The notes beneath the pieces are model-generated. The model was not told where the DNA came from, did no database searches, and saw only the letters and a program-made list of their open reading frames with translations. Position numbers and translations under genes: made by a program. A stretch of 64,000 bases of DNA from Unio delphinus (taxonomy: Eukaryota; Mollusca; Bivalvia; Unionida; Unionidae), in assembly GCA_029339505.1 (NCBI GenBank), contig JAQISU010000164.1, positions 1,302,001 through 1,366,000 of the forward strand, read 5' to 3'. This document shows positions 44,101 through 53,430 of this stretch, piece by piece (the first letter of the stretch is position 1; each line of letters starts with the position of its first letter).

Positions 44101-47100
44101 TTCAGTTTAAGATTTGCTGAGTGATTTGTAGTGAGTTTAGCCATTTTTGAAGTGCCGTTGCTAATATCTTACTTAATAGAACTAACTGAATTAACATAAT
44201 TGTAGCATCAATTCACAGTAGAATGGGTGGCATGTCTTGTAAAATATAGCAAGCAAAAATTTGTTTGTGTCTGTGAGCATGACATTAGTTTTTGTTGAGT
44301 CTGTCTTGGTGTCGATTTGTGTATCCTTGAGTAATGTCACCAGTAGAGTTTCATAGATTATGTTCAATACGTAAATGTTTTACTTTCTAGCTAAATAATA
44401 GGTGGGCTGGATAAAAAGAGGATCAGATTTATTTCTTTGTCTTGTTTGCTATTTGTTTGTCTTATTTTAATGTGTTAATGCATTTCATTTCAGTTTTTTT
44501 TTTTTACTTCAGCTATAATCATGTCAGAACACTCTTGTATAATTTAAACATTTGTAAAATTGCCATAAATGTGTGAAAATATTGTTTTCATCTGTTTTTG
44601 AGTCTGAATTGTCTGTCTAGTAATTGTCTGAGTGTTATAAAAGACAATCCAGTTTATTTAACATTGCTGTTGCATCCTACAAAATACAATTAAAGTTAAT
44701 GGTAAATAATCCACTTTATTTAATAATGTTACAGGTTCCTTCAAGATACAATTGAAATTAATGGAAATAATCCAGTTTATTTAATAATGTTACAGTATCC
44801 TACAAGATACAATTGAAATTGATGGAAATAATCCAGTTTATTTAATAATGTTACAGTATCCTACAAGATACAATTGAAATTGATGGAAATAATCCAGTTT
44901 ATTTAATAATGTTACAGTATCCTAGATGATACAATTTAAGTTAATGGTAAATAATCCAATTTATTTAACAATTTTACAATGTCATTCAAGAGCCAATTAA
45001 AGTCAATTGTATATAATGTAATTTATTTAACAAAGTTACAATATCCTACAAAATTCAATTTAAGTTAATGGTAAATAATCCAATTTTTTAAAATAATGTT
45101 ACAATGTCATTCAAGAGCCAATTAAAGTCAATAGTATATAATGTAATTTATATATAGATGTTACAATATCTTACAAGATACAAGTAAAGTTAATGGGAAA
45201 TAATCCAGTTTATTTAACAATGTTACAATATCATTCAAGAGCCAATTAAAGTCAATAGTAAATAATGTAATTTATATATCGATGTTACAATATCTTACAA
45301 GATACAAATAAAGTTAATGGTAAATAATCCAGTTTATTTAATAATGTTACAATATCATTCAAGAGCCAATTAAAGTTAATGGTAAATAATGTAATTTATA
45401 TAACAACATTAAAATATCTTACAAGATACAGTTAAAGTTAATGGTAAATAATGTAATTTATTTAACAACATTACAATATCTTACAAGATACAGTTAAAGT
45501 TAATGTACCAAATAATCCGATTTTTTGGACAATGATGTAGTATCTTACAAAAGCCAATTAAAGTTGATCATAAGTAATGCAATTTATTTAACAATGTTAT
45601 AGTATCATTCAAGAGCCAATTAAAGTCAATAGTAAATAATGTAATTTATTTATCAATGTTACAATATCTTACAAGATACAATTAAAGTTAATGTTAAATA
45701 TTCCAATATCAACATTTTTCTGGGATAAGTATATTACTTTGCTAATTTTTAAAGCAAGTACAACATACCTAAAAAAATTCATATATACAATATATTTCCA
45801 AAGCAACAACATGGGAAATCTAGCCATCTTGTTTTATTAGTCTACACTAAAAGCAGTGTTGATGGATTGTATCCATGCCAGCAAGAGGTTTTTACTGTTG
45901 CAACATGAATGCTTCGATATTTTTGGTAGTGGCATCTTCTGGAACAACACCTGCTTTCAGAAGTTGTTGTTACTCAGTCTCTCTGAATGGCTGCCATTTT
46001 TGTGATAGAATCCATTAAAAATCTTTGTACACTACCGGTAATTATATATCAGAATGGAATTATTCCAATTGTTCAGTAATTATACTTGAAAATACAAAAA
46101 TTGGGGTTTGCGTAATATACTTCCAAACTAGAATCATGGCTTGATAAAAATGAAAGAAAATGCCATTATAAATTCATAATACCATCTTTACATACTTATA
46201 AGTTGGGTTCAGCAGCAGACTGCACAGACTCAGATTTCTTAGTGCATGATGAGTTGGCAGCTCTGGGTCTGTGCAGTTTGTTAGGAATAATCTTTTAACA
46301 AACAATTTTGATGCTGATCTGTAGGTGCATTATGTCATGGTAGCTTAGGATCCTTGATATTTGTAGTTTGGCTTGACTTGTAAGTGAGTATTTATGCTAA
46401 CACATTAATCACTGGATTTTCCAAGAAAAATAGTTCTGATAATTCATTGTAATGAATTACAAAAAAATATTTTCATCACTGTACTCAGTTGACATCAATA
46501 CCAATATGGTGACGAAATTGTATTTGCCATTTTGTTGCTTGCTTGATCTTTTGGTAGGCATGGCCACATGTCGGATAGGAGTACCCATTTCAAATCCTGT
46601 TATATGCTTATTTAAGAGAATTTTGCTACTACTGATATTTTCTTTGTGAATGCACACAAAATACATCAGAACATAAATAGGAAACAGCTGACATTGTCAC
46701 ACAGGACACCATAATAAATATGTTACTTCAATTTACTATGCATGTTGTGTCTGAACATAAAATAAAATGACAATTATCTTGTTCAGAGTGACTTATGGAT
46801 ATATTTCATCTGGTGAGTAAAAAACTTTAGTATTTTTAACTACTTTTGAAATAGATGTTATTCACTCAATCTGGGCATATATCCTCTGTTTCTTTACTTC
46901 AGTAACTAGAAGTTCTAAGGAAATCTTGGCACATATCATATTGAATGTTTTTTCATGTTTCATTGTTTTCTGATAGAAACACTAATATTAACTTTCATTT
47001 GCTCATGTAATGCCATTGCTTAGGAATACTTCTATCTTTCTCTTAAAGGCTGGTCATTATAACTTGGAGCAAGGGGAGGGATGCAAGCCATGTCAGTGTA

Positions 47101-49294
47101 ACACTGTGGGGTCATATTTTGACCAATGTGATGCCAGGACAGGACAGTGCAGATGTCGCCCTGGGGTGATGGGTCTGACCTGCAACGAATGTAAGCTTGG
47201 ATATTATGGCCTGTCAACCGAGGGATGTAAAGGTGAGGAGTGTGACATGAAACAAAGGAAGATACTTCAGACACATTGAATGTCTTGATTTACCTAAGTT
47301 CAGTAGACACCTGATTTACCTGAAATTCTCAGGCAACATGGACACACAAAAACAAAGAAAATTAGATAAATGTGAGGTCAGATGAATAAATTTAAACATA
47401 CAAAAACTGTAGATTGGAGGGATATACATGTGAAAAATTTTCTGATCTGAAATATAATATGACTATCACACAGTGGCTGTTTTTACAAATTATGTTATTG
47501 TTACAGCTAAATGAATGGTTGTACCAAAATTAGGTTTGCACTAGAAGACTTCACTAGAGCATCATAATATTTAGTCGGTCTTACATGGCAACAATCTAAT
47601 TTGCAATACTGTCATCACAGCAGCCATCTTAAAAGCCTTGTTTTTGCTACTCCTGAATGGAAATGGCCCCACTTAAAAATGTTCTTGTCCTTACTCCAGA
47701 ATAGGTGATCGTTATGATATGGAGTTTTCACTTCAAATAATGTCTACTTTATCCAAAATTAGACTGGTACCAAACTGACATCCATTATGTGCATCACAGT
47801 AACTAATATGAAAGATTTAGTTATTGATGAAGAATGTCAGAGATGATTTCAACATACAACATTTAAAGGAAGAAAATGGTTATCTTTAGGTCCTGGAAAT
47901 TATTTTTACCAAGTAGAGCATCAATCCCTTTGAGGATTATTGTGATTTTTAAAAAAAATCTTTGTTGAAGTAATGAAGTATGAGCTAAATACAAAATCTG
48001 AGCAAGCTTGAGTATGATTCTTACATTACCTCTTTTGAGAGAATACCTGTCTTGAGAGACAATTGTTGGCAGAATGAGTGTTTTTTCAAGATAGGTTTAC
48101 TGTATACATATTGTCCATAATATTTTGTGAAAAATTGTCAATAAATGAAAATTTGAATGAATGGTCAAATTTTAAACAGAGTATTAGAATTAAAAGCCAG
48201 ATATTTCAGTTAATTAGACTAACCAATCCTGATCCCATATATCCCAACAAATAATTAGGTATTGCTATTTAAAATGGGTCTATGTTGACAACCTAAAGAA
48301 TTCCTGTATTCATAATGGAATAAATGTTAACTGTATGTTGTTAACTCGTGTACATTGTACTTTGCTTGACAGTTAAGTACATAGCATTGCGTGGAAGAAA
48401 TAATTTTGACCCGGTGGTTAGCAAATGGTGAAACAGGATTGACACCGTTTCAAGTTTGGTGGTGGCAGTATTGTACAAAATTCAGATTTTGTTCATACCA
48501 CTATGGTAGCAGCTTGACAGCAATTAATCTTATCCAATGGCAGTATTGTCCATGTCTATGACTACACCGTTTCATCCATCCACAAATTAGATTAAGGTCA
48601 AGGTTAAAATCTTTAGATTAAGTGTAAAATGAAAGTTCTTTTTAGCTTTTAACTTTCAAAAGTTGGGCTGAGGAAAAATGGAGACTCTTTTTTATTAAAG
48701 TTTTGGGACTGCTACGATGGCCTAGTGGTTAGAGCATCTGCCTAGGATGCGGAAGATCATAGGTTTGATCCCCTGTCGAGTCATACCAAAGACTTACAAA
48801 AATGGTACTAACATCTGCCTTGCATGGCACTCAGTATTAAGAGGTTAGCCTGGTATTAGGATAATGTGACTGGGTGGGACATCTTTCTACATGTCTGTGT
48901 TATGATGTTGTAGTGCTAGACATCACTATAAACTGTCATACTGTAGACATCATAGTGATATGATGGAAACAATTGTTGAAGTTGGGTTCTCAATGAATGG
49001 AGGTCATGGATGTTTCTGCAAAGAATCCTGACTTTGTTCCTGATTGTCTAGATTTGAAGAGCAGGTTTTTATATACTGCAAATAAGTAATTATTTTGAAA
49101 TACTAAATTTTTCATTTAAAAACTTTTGTATTGAATTGTTTTGCTATTGCATTGTTAGCTATTTATTTAATAGGATTAGAACACAGAATCATTTATTCTT
49201 AAAGTTATTACTGGTCTTGAAAGAATATTGAGAGACTTGATTCATTTATTTAATAACATTGTTCATTGGAATCGTAGCAATTTAACATTATTCA

Positions 49295-49351
<57 letters not shown>

Positions 49352-52300
49352 TTGCTGTACAGATTACAAAGGCATTTTGGATTTATAGCTCTGTTGGATT
49401 TACTGTGAATTCGTTTAATGGAAATTTGGATTTAAACATAGTAATTCCTATGCAGTTTTTGGTACATTATTATGTTACAGATATCAACTTCTCTCTCCCT
49501 ATGATGGTAATATGGTCAAAAATATATCAGTCCTATTTTTCTTGATGAATATTTTTTCTTTTCCTTTTTGTTTAGTATTTAGATAATTGTAGACATATCG
49601 CAAGTTAAATCATACAGTGAAGACACTTTAATTGTTTGAGACAAAGAATTTAAAGCTAGAAATGCAGCGAAAATTATATTGAAAGTCATTTGAAAGTCAT
49701 GATGTTCATTATATCTTGCTTTGTAAGCAGTAAGAGGTAGTATTGTCTGGAAACTTTGAATTCATAATTTACAGAAATGGTATATAATGCAGTCATCATA
49801 GGGTAAAAATCCCAAAACGATATTTGAATGTCTAGAGTATGCAAACTGTCTTTAATGAAAAACTAGAAAAAAATGCAAAAGAACAAATTTAGTCAGTCCC
49901 TTACTTCTTGTGGAAAAATGGTTTTGATGAAGTTGACATCCCTGCAGCAGAGTATATCCAAAAATGGCATCAGAGTTAACTTGAAAATTGAAAAATTGCA
50001 TTCTATATCTGTAATTATTAAAGACTTGATTTTTCCATGGAAACAGAATTCTGCAGCTTAAAGAGTCATATTAGTGGCTATGTTAAAGAATAAATGGAAA
50101 GTAGGTAGTTCAGTTCAGTTTCAAATGATTTTGCTCAAAAATATTGATGTCAATTAAATTATATTCAGGATAATTTGTTTCTATGAATTATATTATTGTA
50201 CGTACAGTTAGAAAAGGGAGAAACATTAGTAAGTCATAACTTTTTTTGTTTGAAATTTGCTACTATAAAACTGTGCCATTTAAAATCTTTTGAAAGTATC
50301 AGTACTTAGTATGTTAACATAATGCAAAGGATCATTTGGTTGCAATGAATAGACTGGTCATTTTCACATGTATTTTCAGAATGTTTGCCCTGTAAAAAAC
50401 CAGGCCATATTTGTGACCCAGTCACAGGAAAATGTGTGTGTCCACCCAATACAGTGGGGCCTGAATGCCAGAGGTGTGCAAAGAATACTTGGGGATATCA
50501 CCCATTCAGTGGCTGTAAGCAGTGTGAGTGTGACCAAAAGGGTTCTCTAAACCAGCAGTGTAATCCAGTGACAGGGCAGTGTAACTGTAAGATAGACTAC
50601 ACAGGCAGGCAGTGTAATCAGTGTTTCTTTGGATTGTATGGATTTCCATATTGCAAGCCTTGCCTATGCTCCCTGGAAGGGACAGATCCAACAAAATGCC
50701 AGGAGAATGGCAGCTGCCAGTGTCAGCAGGATGGACAATGTTTCTGCAAGGTTTGACAATACAATTATGAATCTTTCTGTACGTGTCTGTATGACAAAAT
50801 GTAACATGAGTTTTTTTATTTCATCAGCAGGAGCTTGGCCACAAGGCAGAGGACAAGGAATCTGGAAAATATCCCATCTCAATATTACAGGCATCATTTT
50901 AATATTTTCTTTTGTTTCAATCATTAATCTGGGTCATTTGTTTTTCTGACCCATAAAACTTCCCAATCGGGCATTTGGAGTCATTACACATTGTAATTTC
51001 TCCCATAAAGAACCAGAATCTGAATGAAGTGCTTTCATTATGTCAGCTGAATGAAATATTTTTGTGCAGATCACCATTAACACCAGACAACAAAGTTATA
51101 CAGATCACCATTAATACCAGACAGCAAAGTTATACATATCACCATTAACACCAGACAACAAAGTTATACAGATCACCATTAATACCAGACAACAAAGTTA
51201 TGTTGTATGATATACTGTACTGAGACCAGGCACTTATTCCAAGCAATTTCACTAATAGCAACATAATCTTCAACTCAATGAAGTATTTGGTAATTAGATA
51301 CATAAATTTGCTGAGGCCCCAAGTGGTCAAGTGGTCTAAAGCGCTCACCATTATGGATCAATGTTGTCTCACATCTGTCTGTGTGGGTTCGAGTCTTGGA
51401 TTCAGCCAATGTGGGTATGTGAGAAAGCTTGCCAGTAGCTTCTCATGGGTTGGTGGTTCTTTCTTGGGGTTTTTCCGTGTTCTTCCTCCACTATTTCAAC
51501 TGGCTGCCATGTATAGCCTATCTTGTGCTGAGAAATGGTGTTATACTCTACAACACCAACAGCATAAATTTGCTTTAATTTCTTATAAAAATTATTCAGA
51601 ACACAAGGAGTTGCATGTAGAATGCCATTAAACTGATTTGATCTGCATGCAGTTTGTGGCACAGAATGTCATTGAGCTGGTTTAATCTTCATGCAGTTTG
51701 TGGCACAGAATGTCATTGAGCTGGTTTAATCTGCATGCAGTTTGTGGCACAGAATGTCATTGAGCTGGTTTAATCTGCATGCAGTTTGTGGCACAGGAAG
51801 CCATTGAGCTGGTTTAATCTGCATGCAGTTTGTGGCACAGGAAGCCATTGAGCTGGTTGCTTTTGGGATTCCAGATGATGTATAGGTCATATGTTAATGT
51901 GTTTAGTCAGCAAGAAGCATATTGTGTACATGGAAGAAAGCTATTCCATTAATGGATGCAATATTTTAGAATTTGATTATACATACCATAACATGGCAAT
52001 TGCTCATTTATTTGAATCCCCTTATATCCATGTTCATTTGGAAGGTCATTATTTATACTCACCAAGAAATACATGCATCAAAATTAATGTTAAATTATGT
52101 GGACATTTTGGATGATATTGACCTAAAGATGTGATCCAGTTAAACTATATTGAATGTTGCACACTGTGATGTCACATTGTAAGCTGCATATGTTGGATTT
52201 CTTTTCACTACCCTATATTTTATGATAGAACTTTTTTCTGGACCAATAGTTCAGTATCTGCTCTCAGTTGTAAAAGTTATTGCAATCAATAATGTTTGTC

Positions 52301-53367
52301 TGGAGTTTTTGGCGGACATTTAAAGAGCAGAGCACTCCATTATTATCTATTTGCAAGCTTGTGAGATACAATTGTCATTTGTTTTCACCAGATTTAACTG
52401 CTCTTGAGAAGAGTTATGTCTGGCCAAGATAAAGAGACAGCATCAGCTAAGTTCAATTTAGATTATCTATTTGCTGACCCAGCATCTACGTTAGGTAAAC
52501 GGAACAATAAGGACACAAGTACAAGGAATATATTTATTCCCATTATAGGTCCAATTTTAGCATACAGAAGATTTGTGGCACAGACACTTGAAGTATTAAA
52601 ATGTTTGTAAATGTCAGTCTCGGGTTGCCAAGTGATCTAAAGCACTTGACATCTCACCTCTGTCCATGTGGATTCAAGTCTCAGACTCAACTTCCATGGG
52701 TGAGAAAGCTTGCCAGTAGCCTACTATAGGTAGGTGGTTCATCCCAGGGTTATCTGGGCTCTTTCTTCACCAGTTTTGCCTGCTGTCATGTTTATCCTAT
52801 CAAATACTGAAAAATGGCATTTAGCCCATAACAACAACAAAGCCTTCCTGTGCTGACCAGCCTCATTCACAGCTGTGACATTACAGACTAGCTGGACTGG
52901 GTCCAATAGCCCAGATGCCTAACTACAGCAACAATCAGGGTGACCTTCAGTGTGCTGTTGAATTGTTAAGATGATCACAGTCATAAGATAAGGAAGAAAC
53001 AGAAGCTTCTTTTAAAAAATCTCCAGATTACTGAGTGTCTTGCTAAACTATTTCCTGTCATTGAGTGATCACTAGGTCAAAGGAGAGACATATTGCATGA
53101 AAGCAAAGTTGACAACAATAAACTTGATGGAACTTCAGGTTTATCCAATTTACTGTCATTCTCCAAGGATGATTTGCATTTCCATATAGTGTTCATAAGG
53201 GAGAGTAAATAGTAGAGGTGATCTAGTTGAGGATTGTGGACTGTCTGTGAGTGAGGGCCTCACTAAAAAGTTGTGAAAATTTGGGGATCTAGTTGAGGAT
53301 TGTAGATAGTCTGCGAGTGAGGGCCTCACAAAAGTTGTGAACACTGTTTTGGGTGATCAAGTTGAGT

Positions 53368-53430
<63 letters not shown>

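Noticed and set aside
51313..51390. tRNA-Leu-like gene candidate
   Set aside because: The shared SINE body follows immediately and a second copy exists at 52618. Not a functional tRNA gene.
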